Assembly (NCBI RefSeq): GCF_037975245.1
Contig: NC_092566.1
Span: forward strand, 10,817,501-10,881,500
Direction of reading: 5' to 3'
DNA from: Apostichopus japonicus
Lineage: Eukaryota; Echinodermata; Holothuroidea; Aspidochirotida; Stichopodidae
Length of the DNA: 64,000 nucleotides
The notes below the pieces were generated by a model that worked only from the letters and a program-made list of their open reading frames with translations, had not been told where the DNA came from and did no database searches. Numbering within the stretch: the first letter of the stretch is position 1; each line of letters opens with the position of its first letter. Shown here piece after piece: positions 13,228 to 24,639 of this stretch. Position numbers and translations under genes: made by a program.

Positions 13228-14324
13228 AATCAACTGCCTAGCTCCCCCGAGGACAAGCTATGCTAGTAGTTGGCTAATTGTCCTCTGTTGATTCCTTTCA
13301 AGACAGTTTCAAGTCTGAAACAAACTCATCAATAACATTATTCTCTTCCTAAGGAAAGTAAATATCGAAACTGAAGCTCTCATGCCTTATTCCTGTTGTA
13401 TATTTTTACACTCTTTTCCAACTATCATGTTCCTTTGTCTTCCATTACATCTCTGATCTTCATAATAAACGACCTTGGCGAAGCGTCCTGCTAAAGACAT
13501 ACCGTATCCATAGTAACTGTCGTTTGAAAGTGAAAAATGAATAACGCGGATGTTATAACACCAAGTGTATCAAACTTTCAGAGAAATTTAACTCCTCTCC
13601 CATTCCCATTCCTCCTTTAGATTAATTTCTCGCCTTTTCCATGAGTCTCCCATGCAAAAACTAAAACCAATAGTTGTACTTCAGTTGATGGAACCCCTCT
13701 GACATATTAACCCACGTCTAACCCCCACCCCCTCCCCCTCCCCATATCCAGTCACCCTGGTAACCCTCGATCATTTCATTTTTCACATCAAAATACATTT
13801 TTCACAAATAAAATCAGTTTGCTATCATTTCACCTTTATTATTAATTGAGAAGCAAGACATGAACCTTTTATCAAATTCTCAGCACACTCAAACTTTACA
13901 AAGTCATATCATAACATTTGTCACTATATTTTCCGATCGACTCGATTTAACCTGATGATACCCAGGGAAGTCGTGGTAACAGAGCTTTACGTGCCATATT
14001 CAGTGTGTTTTATTACAAGTCGCAGCTATTATACTGCAGCATATGGTATGTATGGAATGCTAAAGTACTATAGGAACCAGTTGAATGCCTTTTATGTTGG
14101 TTGCGTACATACAAATTCCAAGGTTACAGACGTTCAACGACTGCACGAACAAGACAAACAAGACACACGATCTCAACACAAAAGTACCTCGTTATATAGT
14201 TTACAAGCTCAATATTGTTAAATGCCATAAGAACTACGTGTGGTTGTACACCAACGTATAGAGGTTGACGCCATTTTCTTTCTTAAATGATTTTAATATT
14301 TTCTGTATTTCCATCGGTTTACAG
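13228..14324. other. No gene recognised
   Basis: Contains C-rich blocks near 13560-13750 and an 88-codon frame at 13955-14221 with no recognisable motif or splice support. It would be intronic if the exon at 14325 belongs to a gene that starts further left. Confidence 0.4.
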
Positions 14325-15595
14325 ATGCCATCGGTTATGCGAGAAGTGTTGATCACCCCAGTCTGTCTTATTTTAAGTATCTGGCAGAAATATCTAAATG
14401 GTAAGTGAAACAGTTAATGCTATAGTAGAAAATGTATTTTGTAAACGAACCACCAATATGGAAGCGTCTTCCTTTTCTGCAATATGGCGTACTGCTATGA
14501 TTGGTCTCGCGGTGTGGTTTCTGCCCACATCTACTGGATCCTGCTATTAGCTATACTTTCATTGAGCAGCCTTACCATTTTGAGCAAATGTATTTCCTGT
14601 GATATTTAACTCCTATCTTCTTTGGATAATACGTTGATATTAAATTATTTCGTACTGCTTATACTCGTTTTGAAATGTCGTTTAAAGGTTGTAAACGTTT
14701 GCTCTAAAGTAACAAATCAGTACAACAATGATGAACAACTATGAGAGCAATATTTCTAATTTTATTGTTATATCAAATACAAGGGCGTAGGAACCGGGGG
14801 GCTGGGGGGGGGGGGCGCCATTTCATTGAGCAGCCTTACCATTTTGAGCAAATGTATTTCCTGTGATATTTAACTCCTATCTTCTTTGGATAATACGTTG
14901 ATATTAAATTATTTCGTACTGCTTATACTCGTTTTGAAATGTCGTTTAAAGGTTGTAAACGTTTGCTCTAAAGTAACAAATCAGTACAACAATGATGAAC
15001 AACTATGAGAGCAATATTTCTAATTTTATTGTTATATCAAATACAAGGGCGTAGGAACCGGGGGGCTGGGGGGGGGGGGCGCCAGCCCCCCCCCAGTGAA
15101 AAATATGGGGGGGGCGGAAGTATCGTTCCGCCCCCCCGCTCCGCAAGTCAGAAAACCCCTTTTTCATTTCCAAATGAGAAAAAAAATCTCATTTGAAGCA
15201 CCAAATTGCATCTAAGGCCAGGTGAAAATGCAAAATTCTTTACAAAATGGAGTGGGTGTTGAAATGTGCTATATTGCACCAAATTGCATCTGAGGCCACC
15301 TGGAAATGCAAAAAAATCCAAAGGGGAGGGGGACACCCCCTCCCCTTAGACCCCTCCCCCAGGCCGGCCATCAGTCTTCAGCCCCCCCACTCAAAAGTAC
15401 CTTCCTACGCCACTGATCAAATATACAGTCAATGTGCACGCTACATTATTAACATTTTCGGAGATACGATGGCTTACAATTTTGAACATATTGCGCGTAA
15501 TCTCTTTGGGATACAGAAATGGGTGCAAGAATTGTACGAGCTTCATACAGGGAAACGGTTTAGAGGTGATGATCAGTCTATGCAGCAGCCAGAAG
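14325..15595 (+). CDS. Two phase-compatible exons of an unidentified protein
   Basis: Exon one is 14325-14400, with acceptor TTTACAG and donor G|GTAAGT. It reads AIGYARSVDHPSLSYFKYL and a few further residues. Exon two is 15429-15595, with acceptor TATACAG and donor AAG|GTGAGT, and reads through MAYNFEHIARNLFGIQKW. The first exon ends with two bases of a codon and the second starts with one, so the frame is kept across an intron of about 1 kb. The joined peptide is about 80 residues, mixed hydrophobic and charged, and probably helical; I do not recognise the family. The intron contains a duplicated 263-bp block and a G-rich MITE whose right end sits about 14 bases from the second acceptor. 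A further possible exon, 15887-15961, has good borders (CCTTAG acceptor, AAC|GTGAGT donor), but its best frame, DYSFPIDLITLAHWISG, is phase 0 and does not match the phase-1 exit of exon two. Confidence 0.48.
14558..15083. repeat. Exact 263-bp tandem duplication
   Basis: 14558-14820 and 14821-15083 appear base-for-base identical, including a run of six G, CT and a run of twelve G. Such identity in unselected sequence means a very recent duplication or an assembly artefact around the poly-G run. Confidence 0.88.
15043..15415. mobile_element. G-rich MITE with GGCGTAGGAA ends
   Basis: The left end AAGGGCGTAGGAACC is mirrored at the right by the reverse complement of GTGGCGTAGGAAGG. The interior has poly-G and poly-C blocks (GGGGGGGCGCCAGCCCCCCC) and two related segments reading CACCAAATTGCATCT at about 15200 and 15279. 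It is noncoding and belongs with the elements at 10323, 56597 and 57647. Confidence 0.6.
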
Positions 15596-16460
15596 GTGAG
15601 TGTATGATTCTGAAGAAAACTTCAGGGTATACGGTATCAACCATATGAATAATAAACATCACCATCTGCGTTTGAAAATGTACACAATGAACTGAACTGC
15701 CGTATTAGCAATCCAACCACGGAATTGGTACATCCTTACAAATATGACAGAGTTGAAGAAGTAACCGATACACAATGAAGAGTATTATACAATTGGCTTT
15801 AAACATTGACTTTTACAGGTATGCTAACAAAAACATTAACTCTTTCTTATTTTTATTATTCCATTTCGATCTTCTGTCAACCTTAGGATTACTCATTTCC
15901 GATAGATCTTATAACTTTGGCACACTGGATCTCGGGTCCAAATGGAACTTGTGCTTCTAACGTGAGTAAATTGAAATATTTAGCTAGATATAAATGCTAT
16001 ACAGCTTTAATGTAGAAAAACATTATATAAAACATTAAGCTGCATGTGATAGACCAAGTCTATACGTCGACAACTTATCCGACTATTTCTACTCTAATTG
16101 GAGACATTATATTAATTATACTGGTTGGTAGTAATTAAACGACTCCGAGCAAGGGAACTAACGGGCTTGATCTCCATACCTAAAAAAATATATATCTCAC
16201 ACATTAACTTTTCCATACTTTTCTCCGGTTAGAAGCTCTGTATTATTTGTATGTAACCAATTGGGGTTTCATGAACCATCCTGTCTGTCAATAAAAAAGA
16301 AAAGTTTGGCGCTCTTAGTGAGCTGACGTGTTTGGCTTTTCTGCTGCATTTTCATTTGATAGCAGCGTCATTACTAACTACACCGTAACGGATCCCTCCA
16401 ATACACGCCTGGAGTATTCCCTGTTGTTGGTGGTGGTGGTATGTTTCATGTTACTAGAGT

Positions 16461-17016
16461 ATGAAGATGTTTCGTCAAGCAAAGTCATTTTTCGTTTCAT
16501 CGTTAGCTCTACTAAGCTTAGGCCTTTGCCTATGCATTGACACACGCACATATTATATAGAGAGCTGCTACTCATCAATCGAAATGACTGCTGGATACAG
16601 ACGACAATACAGCGCTAACACCTTGAATGGAATCAAATCATGCATCACGGATAACACGATCGACTCTCAGCTACTGAACTCTCTGAAGGATCTTGGCATT
16701 GTTCGAAGACGGAGAGGTAAGCGTGCTGGAATACAATCCAGGATTAGTCACACCAAATCGTCGAACTTCAGCTATCCGTATGGTGTATATCGACGAATAT
16801 CAACAGTATTCAAGGAAATTTCACACATCTGGAACAATTTATTGTCAACCACCGGAATCTATGCTTCGTGAGCCTCCAGGAACCAAGATACAACGTCACG
16901 AACAGGTATGGCTGAATGACCCCCTTCAACATCTGATGACTGATGAGGCATTACAAATTGCTAGCTATTTTATGTTTCGCCATGATAGACAGTGTACAGC
17001 TAATGGGGTGGACTGA
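16461..17016 (+). pseudogene. LINE-like 5' coding fragment (uncertain)
   Basis: The frame starting at 16461 contains NSLKDLGIVRRRRGKRAG, a hydrophobic-then-basic block like the N-terminal region preceding the endonuclease in many L2/CR1-type LINE proteins. Another frame continues through 17016 (NDPLQHLMTDEALQIASY). No endonuclease or reverse transcriptase motif follows. The fragment is assigned by resemblance only and could instead be a host exon. Confidence 0.35.
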
Positions 17017-17019
17017 TAA

Positions 17020-17960
17020 CCTATATATCCAAAGAATGGGCGGTTACTCATCCAAGAATTGGGCATACCATCTCTACGCCTGACATTGAGTTACTCGCTG
17101 TGAGTGTACGACCCCATTTTCTTCCAAGTTTCGTCTCCAAGATACACGTCGTTAACCCCCATTTCATAGCTGGGTCGATATCGACCCAAATAATCATTGA
17201 ATTTAAAAAAAAATAGTACTCAGCCACCTTACATCCTACAACATTCATTAAAGTATTGAAATGTAGCTAAGACCATACGTTTGTGTATAAAACAAATAAA
17301 AAGGGGGGTAACTTTTGAATATTTTTAGTGGGTGGGGCTCAAAGGTCAAAGGTCAACCTGAAAATGGCGTAATTTGGCTAAAAATCGATGTTCGCTTCAT
17401 AAAAATCGTGACAGAAAATAAGAGTTGATCAACCCCCCCCCCCATTATATTTGGTATAAACCCTTACATGTTTTGAACATATTCTGAGCATTTCAGGAAT
17501 ATATCTATAGAGAGTTCTGAGAAAAATGCAAATGTCCTTGAAATTTCCTGTAATTTGACACCAAAATCGTCCAAATCCGTTCATTTTTGAGAAAAATCTC
17601 ATTCCCGAACGCTTCAACCTACGAACGTGTTTTTTTTTTTCTTATTTGAGATATTTAGGCCACTGCAACATTTGTAATTGATAGTTATGGCATAGCGCCC
17701 TCGCATTCCTTTGTAAATCGATAGCAACGGCCGTTCTTGCGCAATATTGTTTCATTGAATGTTTAGTGTACAGTTTCAATGGACTGTTTCGTACGGGTAC
17801 TTTCAAATAGGCCGTGGCCCAAATTTACGGCCCAATAGGCCCTAAAGATGTGGGACGATTGGTCAGATACCATGATGAGGTCCAGGACCTTCTGGTCGAA
17901 CCAGTTTATCAAGGTTCGGTCCTTTTGAGGACCCAGAAATCGTAAGTCAATAGCGTTGTT
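17020..17960. other. No gene recognised
   Basis: Contains poly-C and poly-T runs and a GGTCAAAGGTCAA direct repeat at about 17344. No supported exon. Confidence 0.5.
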
Positions 17961-18321
17961 TTAAAGAGGCCATGACACGAAAAAACCAACTCATCGAGAG
18001 TAACTTCCTCTGAATCTATGAGAAAATCTATGTTCAAAACTATCCTCAACACCTTGAAAACCTCAAGGACTAATTAGTAATTAACGTTTTAATATTCGCA
18101 TTCGAAAATAGATATCTGAGAATGCGATTTCACAACAAGACAATGATGACGTCATGTTAGGAACACACGTGCAAAGCCCAGGCATGTATCGGATGCGCGA
18201 CGATCATACCGTTCCATATACAGTACACGCACATTTACACTGATAGAACAACCACTGTATTACGCTATATCGTTAATAATTTCAAGTTTTTTTTACAACT
18301 GTTGTAAACTATCCGAGAGAA

Positions 18322-18591
18322 ATGCCGGTCCGTTGTGTTGTTGGGGGCTGCATAAATATCATTACCCATGCAATTAGCCTTCATCCATGGCTGAAGGACG
18401 AAAAAAACACGGCGATTATAACCAAGTTAGTGCACAACACCAGCGCCGATTTCACTGGGCCTAGCCAGTATGCAGCTCCGAATGAAGCGAACACTTCACG
18501 GAAGCATACTACGATCCCTCCTTTTTGTTATGAAATAAAACAAATGGACTTTAACGGTTCGACAGAAAAGAGTCATTCTTCTGTCAAGTAA
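18322..18591 (+). pseudogene. THAP-domain ORF, frameshifted
   Basis: The frame opens MPVRCVVGGC, with Cys5 and Cys10 in the place of the first two zinc ligands of a C2CH THAP finger. It continues SLHPW and ADFTGPSQYA, matching the family's central segment. The last ligand pair, normally C-x-x-H-F, is not in this frame: the EHFTEAYYDPSF reading that supplies His-Phe is found in a different frame at about 18493-18530. The motif order is right but the frame is broken. THAP fingers bind DNA and occur in P-element- and Kolobok-type transposases. The location just inside the left end of the TTAA element suits a transposase N terminus. Confidence 0.66.
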
Positions 18592-19870
18592 TCCACAAAA
18601 AACTACTCTGAAGACCAGATCGGGGAACAGGAAACCTCCAATGGGGCAAGTGGCGATCCTTAGGAGGTAGCGCGCTGAGCACTAGTAGTACTATAGTATT
18701 AGCGTTACTACACTGAAGTCGCAATAGACGAAGAGATTTTACTGTATCATCTAAATTAACACCCCCTTCATTGCTCTATTGTATACTAATAAGCTATGAG
18801 GTTAGCTTCAGAAGCGATGGGTTACATCTTCTTGTGAACAAATCTCAGTGCCCCAATTTATTTCTGGAATATGCTGGATCAGTTAGTTATAGCAATAATT
18901 TCTTATTCCTATTCCAGGAAAACCATTTTTTATGTTGTGGAGGGAGTGGGGGTAATGGGGATGGGTCAAAACACTAGGTAGGTAAAAAGATGTTATTCCA
19001 AAGGGTGTTTAATTAAATCTCAAAGCGATTTATTTTAAAGTCACAGAGCCAAAAATTCACACAACATAGTTCAAGTGTTAAATCATTGAACAAAATTTAT
19101 TCAATATCAGTTCTAGACAGTCATTCTGGACAATCTGAACTAACATTAACAACAATCATTGTATTATATGACATAAAAGTAAAACTGTACTTTCCATAAA
19201 CATTATCATTCTTAAATTACACTAATGTAATTTGTGACATCAAAGGAGGTTAAAAGAAAACAACTTACATGAATTTTTTGGCTTTAAGCCTACAAAGCAG
19301 TTGCATGTCCATCGCTATCAATCGTTGTTGTGACAAATTAATTACAATAATCCAGAAGCAAATACAATAAAGGGTTATTTAAACCAAGAAACACTGCACG
19401 AAGTAACTCACATGCAAAAATGTTACACAAGCACGACGACACGTACAACACTGATGGGCAATGTGAAACACAGCATCACACGCATTAAAACAATCGAAGA
19501 CCATTAACAGGGTGTACTGCTGAGTTTTTGAAGAAAGACTACAAAACAAACCAACTGCTGCTGAAGAAACAAAGTCTAAACATTCAAGAGTTCTGCTGCC
19601 TCCATTGGTCTTTATTATGACTTTTCTGTCAAATATCATTGGTGATATGGATATTTTGGCTTCCAGATTAAAGGTACGAATCAAACGTCTGGGAGGTAAA
19701 TGCCCCTAAAAAGGTCAATGTCCGTTCCCATATGCACATATTATATGACATCACGGTCACGCCAATACTTGTGTCCAAATGCTTCAAAACATGCCTTTTC
19801 TTTCATTGTTGATGTTGGGTCTGGAAAATAACCTTTTCATCCTGAATTAAAAGTCTTGAATTTCAATATA

Positions 19871-20835
19871 TCAACACTGAGGGAACCCTGACGGATTGAT
19901 AATCCAACACAATCGTAGTTTAGAAAAGGTGTTTCTGGAGGAATTTCTCAACCAAGGCTTCCTATACAATGAGTTTTCTCCTGGCAACTTGAATCCAGTG
20001 TAATGACCATTGGCTGGAAAATCACTTCTGATCCTTTGGACTGCACATGATGGTAGCACAACCCTGACGTGTCTTGCTAGGAACCCCAAGTATCATTGAA
20101 CCTGTTGACCGTAGGCTATGTATCTGTACTGCCTGGGAAAAAATTTATGAAAGTTCAAAATGTATTAATGTTGGCCATGATGTCCACAATAACAAGCAGG
20201 CATACAATGTACACTTATGATTACATTTGTTGTGATTTTACACCTTCCGTGTATCATGAAACATTCTTTTGTTTCAGAAAATTGATTTGCAAAACTCCAG
20301 GCCAAAGTACTAGCCAAGTAATAATGAGTATGAAATAACACATATGCCTACCTAGCATGGCTGCATAATGCAACTTACATCCCCGAGCCAAACTTTCAGT
20401 ATGCAACCAACCCTACTAGTACTACACACTCTACATATGGGTTGTAAGTTACCGTAACACAACGCACAATACGGTTTAGGGTGTTCCGCGAATTCCAACA
20501 ACACATGCACAAAATGGACTGGATTTTGTTTTTAAATGCTTCGTTAATAAATTCTTACCACGTTGTATGTTCCTTGCAATGGTTTCGAACGGATGTCTTC
20601 TTCGATATGTTGTGGAGCTTCAATTTCGGCTCGTTTAACAGGCTCGAACTGATACGGTTCTAACACCTCCGCTCCACCCTCAACGTTCGGTTCAATATTG
20701 GAATGATCATCGCCTTCACTCTCTGCTTCGAATATGAGAAAGGGCACTCTAATTATAGCCCAATTTCACTGCCTAGTGAAGAACCATTATCACTTTGAAC
20801 TTCGGTTGCCGCAATTGGTTCTGAATCCGCCATTT
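19871..20835 (-). pseudogene. Decayed gene of the P2X-purinoceptor-7-like C-terminal domain type
   Basis: On the minus strand an ATG at about 20835 opens MADSEPIAATEVQ and runs into a stop after about 26 codons. A neighbouring frame continues SEGDDHSNIEPNVEGGAEVL and EPYQFEPV, ending at a GTAAGA donor near 20557. A second exon begins after TTTCCCAG at about 20135 and reads YRYIAYGQQVQ, stop, YLGFLARHVRVVLPSCAVQ, then RIRSDFP and YTGF. The acidic N terminus with EPYxFEP and the VIPSC/VLPSCAV-x-x-IR-x-x-FP block recall invertebrate proteins annotated as P2X purinoceptor 7-like, which share only the cytoplasmic zinc-binding region of P2X7 (from memory). The cysteine-rich segment expected between the two exons is only partly readable near 20165-20290. 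At least one in-frame stop and one frameshift make it a pseudogene. Confidence 0.62.
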
Positions 20836-21177
20836 CACAGGAAATTTTGATTTGATATCGCACTTGTGATCGGTGTTTTGTTTAGTAACTACTAGTGGTA
20901 TGTGTACTTGTCTACTGTGTACGTGAATGGTATGTTCGGAGGATCGTAAAGCAGCGACAACAAATGTGTTCAAAACGTGACGTCACATGACGTCATGCGA
21001 ATCGGAAAATTTTCGAGTAAACAAAGTTTCAAACGCCGAAAAGGGTAAATTCATTCTCAATTTTCGACTTGAAAAATCAAGTTTTAAACTGGCAGATTGG
21101 TTGATACATGTTCTAGAGAACATTCTTTGATGGATCCCAAAAATATAGGACTTTGAAATTTTCGTGTCATGGCCACT

Positions 21178-21570
21178 TTAACTTGTTTACAAAAAAGGCT
21201 AGGCTAGGCCTAACCTTATGCCAACGTTAGGCTGTAATTTTCGAAAGTAAACAACTTTTGTACTAATTGAAATCAGTCATAACTCTGTCAATCCTCAACA
21301 GATTTCAGAAAATAAGGTATCATCTGAAAGAGCAACCCCAGAAGAACCTTTATCATACAATTTGAAGTCAATTTTGAAGTCATTAGTGATTTTATTGTAT
21401 TTTGGTGTTTTCCAATTAAAACAAAAGTACATCCTAATTTGCATATTATAATTTGCATATAATTTGCAATTTTTATAAAATTATCAATTCCAAATTTTGT
21501 TCTCTATTGATCTAAATCAACTTCCTAATAGAGAAGTTGTCCCTAACCTTTATAAGCCAGCCCTAACAAG
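21178..21570. other. No gene recognised
   Basis: AT-rich spacer between the TTAA element and the first readable LINE codons. It could include a decayed 5' part of that LINE. Confidence 0.45.
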
Positions 21571-23383
21571 ATAAGTGCCCCAAATCCTAATTGTGTGCCC
21601 AACCCCCCATGCTCGAAAGGGTGTGTATACCCGCCTTACTTCAAACTTTGCAGTGGCTGATAAAGAACTAAAGCGAGTGCTAACAGATATAATGGTAGAA
21701 AACCCTCGCTCACACATCATCATAATGGGAGATTTCAACAGGGAGCATGTACCCACTCTTGGAACTATGAACTATAAGAACCTTGTAGACTTCATTACCT
21801 ATCCTCGCTTCCAGTCCATTATCGATGGCGTATATGTGAAGGATGATTGCTATATCTCCAAGCAACTACATTCATTGGCTACTTCAGATCATTACACCAT
21901 CGGCATACTGCCCAAATACACTGAGAAACATCGGGATAGCACGCAGAATAAACGGAAGAAAGTGGCAAGAGATCTGAGTGATGCTAACATAAACAACTTA
22001 CAGAGTATGCTGGATTCGACTGATTGGGCTGTATTTACTGAGACTTGTAGCGATTTGGAGGAGATGACCGAAGTAGTCAGTGCGTATGTTAACTTTGCCG
22101 CTGATGTATGCATACTCAAGAATTCCAGACCACTGGTGGAATTAATGAAGAGACTCCCAGCAGTTAACACAATCAAACAACTAGAAAGGGAAAAGAAGGT
22201 AGCGATTGACAACGGAAACAAGGTAAAGAGGAACAAATTACAGCGAAACATCAACCGATATATCCAAAAGAACAGTAGTGGCAAACTAAGATATCAAATT
22301 ATCCTTACCAGACAAAGACGAGTCAATATCGAACATGCCTACTGTTAAAGAAAATGAAGTAAAACAATTATTCAAACGAGTAAAGAAAGGGGTTTTCTCG
22401 GGTTGTGATGAAATGCCATGGTGGAGTTTCAAATATTGTTCGAATGAACTGGCTGGTATCTTCACTGCAATGTTCAATGAAAGCATTTGCCAGAGTATGA
22501 TCCCCTCTTCCTGGAAACATAACTGCACCCATTCCCAAGAAACCTATAGACCTACTGCTGTCAATGACTACAGGCCAATCGATCTTGCTAGCATTGGTTT
22601 CAATTGCATGCAAAAGATTTTATTACCATATGCCACCGAAGCTCTTAGCCTGTACGGGGACAATTGCCAGTTTGCCTACAGGAAGGGGGTATTATGTACA
22701 GACGCTATTTTAACCCTTGTCCATGTCATTGTTTCAGGTTTGAATTGTAAAGACACTACTGTTGCCAAAGTTTTATTCCTTGATTTTGCAAGTGCTTTTA
22801 ACACCGTTTTACCAAATTATTTATTAAATGATCTAATGAATTTTGGTATCGAACAATGGCTAACCCACTGGCTTGCAGACTTCCTAAAGGGGTGGTCCAG
22901 ACAAGTCAAGATTGACAAGGTCTCTCTGATACCTCCAATATCAAAATTGGTGTTCCGCAAGGTGGTCCCCTCTCGGCGTTGCTCTTTACAATGTATACTA
23001 ATGAAATACAGTCAAATTCGAATTGTTCTGTCATTAAGTACGCTGACGACACTGCTATTTCTTGTAAAATTTCGAAACTCTCACACGAAAGACATTAAAG
23101 TCTGTATAAGTCATTCATTTTTGACATTACTGATATATGTCAACAGAAGAATCTTATCCTCAATCCGACAAAATCCAAAGAAATGGTATTTGAAAATGTT
23201 AACATCAAGCATGCAGGTCTCATCCAAACTAAATCCGAAAAACTTGTAATTGAGGACTCTGAAGTTAAACGTGTGTCTCATACCATGTATCTTGGAGTGT
23301 GTATAGATAACAAATTAATATTCACTGGTCATATTTCACATATACTACGACGAGTCTACTACATTGTATCCACATTGACATAT
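21571..23383 (+). mobile_element. LINE, endonuclease and reverse transcriptase part (left piece)
   Basis: The frame from 21575 encodes the C-terminal half of an APE-type endonuclease, with IIIMGDFNREH and an ATSDHYTIG catalytic Asp-His. The reverse transcriptase follows: VNDYRPIDLASIGF, QFAYRKG, VLFLDFASAFNTV (domain A, catalytic Asp), then, after a frameshift near 22935, IGVPQGGPLSALLF and IKYADDTAI (domain C, at about 23030-23060), and finally MYLGVCIDNKL. This order is that of CR1/L2/Rex1-like elements. The N-terminal half of the endonuclease is missing. The element is interrupted at 23383 by a transposon and resumes at 27033. Frameshifts make it inactive. Confidence 0.85.
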
Positions 23384-24420
23384 TAGACCGGCAGCCCAGT
23401 GCACTTTGATCAAACGAACGAGGTACCAATATCTGAGTATTGGAACATTTGTGGAAAAACCCAGTATATCCAAAAGTGGATGTCTGCCGTGGTCGCTCTG
23501 CTGCATGTGGCCCCTGGGGCCGGTTAAAGGGGGCCCAAAAATGCATCTGATCAAACGAACGAGGTACCACTTGAAACCAATGTCAACTTAATGCATGAAT
23601 GCCACAAAGTACTGAATGGCCTATGCCAGACAAATTTTCTGCTGCTAAGGGCCCGCCAGACGCCCCCAAATATGGCCCAAATGCCCATTAGCGTAGCATT
23701 GACCCAGATTAAATATGCAAGGTACCACTCAAAACCGGTTTGGAATGCTCGGGTTGATCTTACAGACTATGGAAATCATCATGCCAGACAAATTTTCTGC
23801 TACAAAGGGCCCGCCAGACGCCCCAAAAGGGCCCATAAAAATGCATTTGATCAAACGAACGAGGTACCACTTGAAACCAATGTCAACTTAATGCATGAAT
23901 GCCACAAAGTACTGAATGGCCTATGCCAGACAAATGTTCTACTGCTAAGGGCCCGCCAGACGCCCCCAAATATGGCCCAAAATGCCCATTATCGTAGCAT
24001 TGACCCAGATTAAATATGCAAGGTACCCCTCAAAACCGGTTTGGAACCACACAAAAACAATATTAAATGCAAAGGTACTTTCCACAGAGTAAAGAACTGC
24101 CAATGCAAGACAAATTTTCTTCTGCATAGGTCCCACCAGATAGAAAGAATAGGTGGCCCAATGTGGCCCTATATATGGGTCTAAAGAATTGGATATATGT
24201 GCCTTGTAACATGACATTTCAAGCTCATGATTATATTGTTTCCAGCATAAATTGGAGTTACTGTACACAAGACCAGTGTTTTATCTTATTTAGCTATTCG
24301 TTGCTCTAAGCAAAATAAAGATAACACTTTCACCTAAGCCTCTAAATATTTTGGGATTTGCTGGCCTGGGCAAAAATTACAGTTCCCCACATTATAATTC
24401 TAACACTTTGAGGAAGAGTC

Positions 24421-24639
24421 TTGCCTGGCTTGGATCCACAGAACTACGGTTGGAAGAGCAAGAATGGGTGCTACAGCCCTGACTGGTTTGAGGGACCGGC
24501 TCTCCCAGATCATCTATTCCAAGAGGGGGAACTGAGCGAAGATTTTCAAAGTAGCCGACCAGACGTGGCTTCCGAGTTTGATGCCGATGATTCAAGTACT
24601 GAACCATCTTGGAGTGATGACTCCGACAATGAAACATAG
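24421..24639 (+). CDS. Likely terminal exon inside the long-inverted-repeat transposon
   Basis: An open frame of 72 codons ending in TAG reads PGLDPQNYGWK and GCYSPDWFEGPALPDHLF, then an acidic serine-rich tail ending DDSDNET. The P-x-x-YGW...W...P-x-P-x-x-L pattern resembles a short conserved segment I recall from invertebrate proteins encoded in repetitive elements; no function is known to me. There is no ATG at the start, so an upstream exon is needed. A weak acceptor (TTTGAGGAAG) lies just before the frame. The acidic tail and the natural composition argue for real, recently constrained coding sequence. Confidence 0.5.
   Translation: MPGLDPQNYGWKSKNGCYSPDWFEGPALPDHLFQEGELSEDFQSSRPDVASEFDADDSSTEPSWSDDSDNET

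Larger units (their letters stand above)
17965..21177. mobile_element. TTAA-target DNA transposon carrying THAP-like and P2X7-like genes
   Basis: The terminal inverted repeats are AGAGGCCATGACACGAAA on the left and the reverse complement AGTGGCCATGACACGAAA on the right (one mismatch). TTAA flanks both sides at 17961-17964 and 21178-21181. TTAA duplications are known for the piggyBac and Kolobok superfamilies, and Kolobok transposases often begin with a THAP domain, which fits the decayed THAP ORF inside. The element also contains a divergent minus-strand gene relic. No intact catalytic transposase core was found in its 3213 bases, so it is non-autonomous or badly decayed. Confidence 0.78.
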
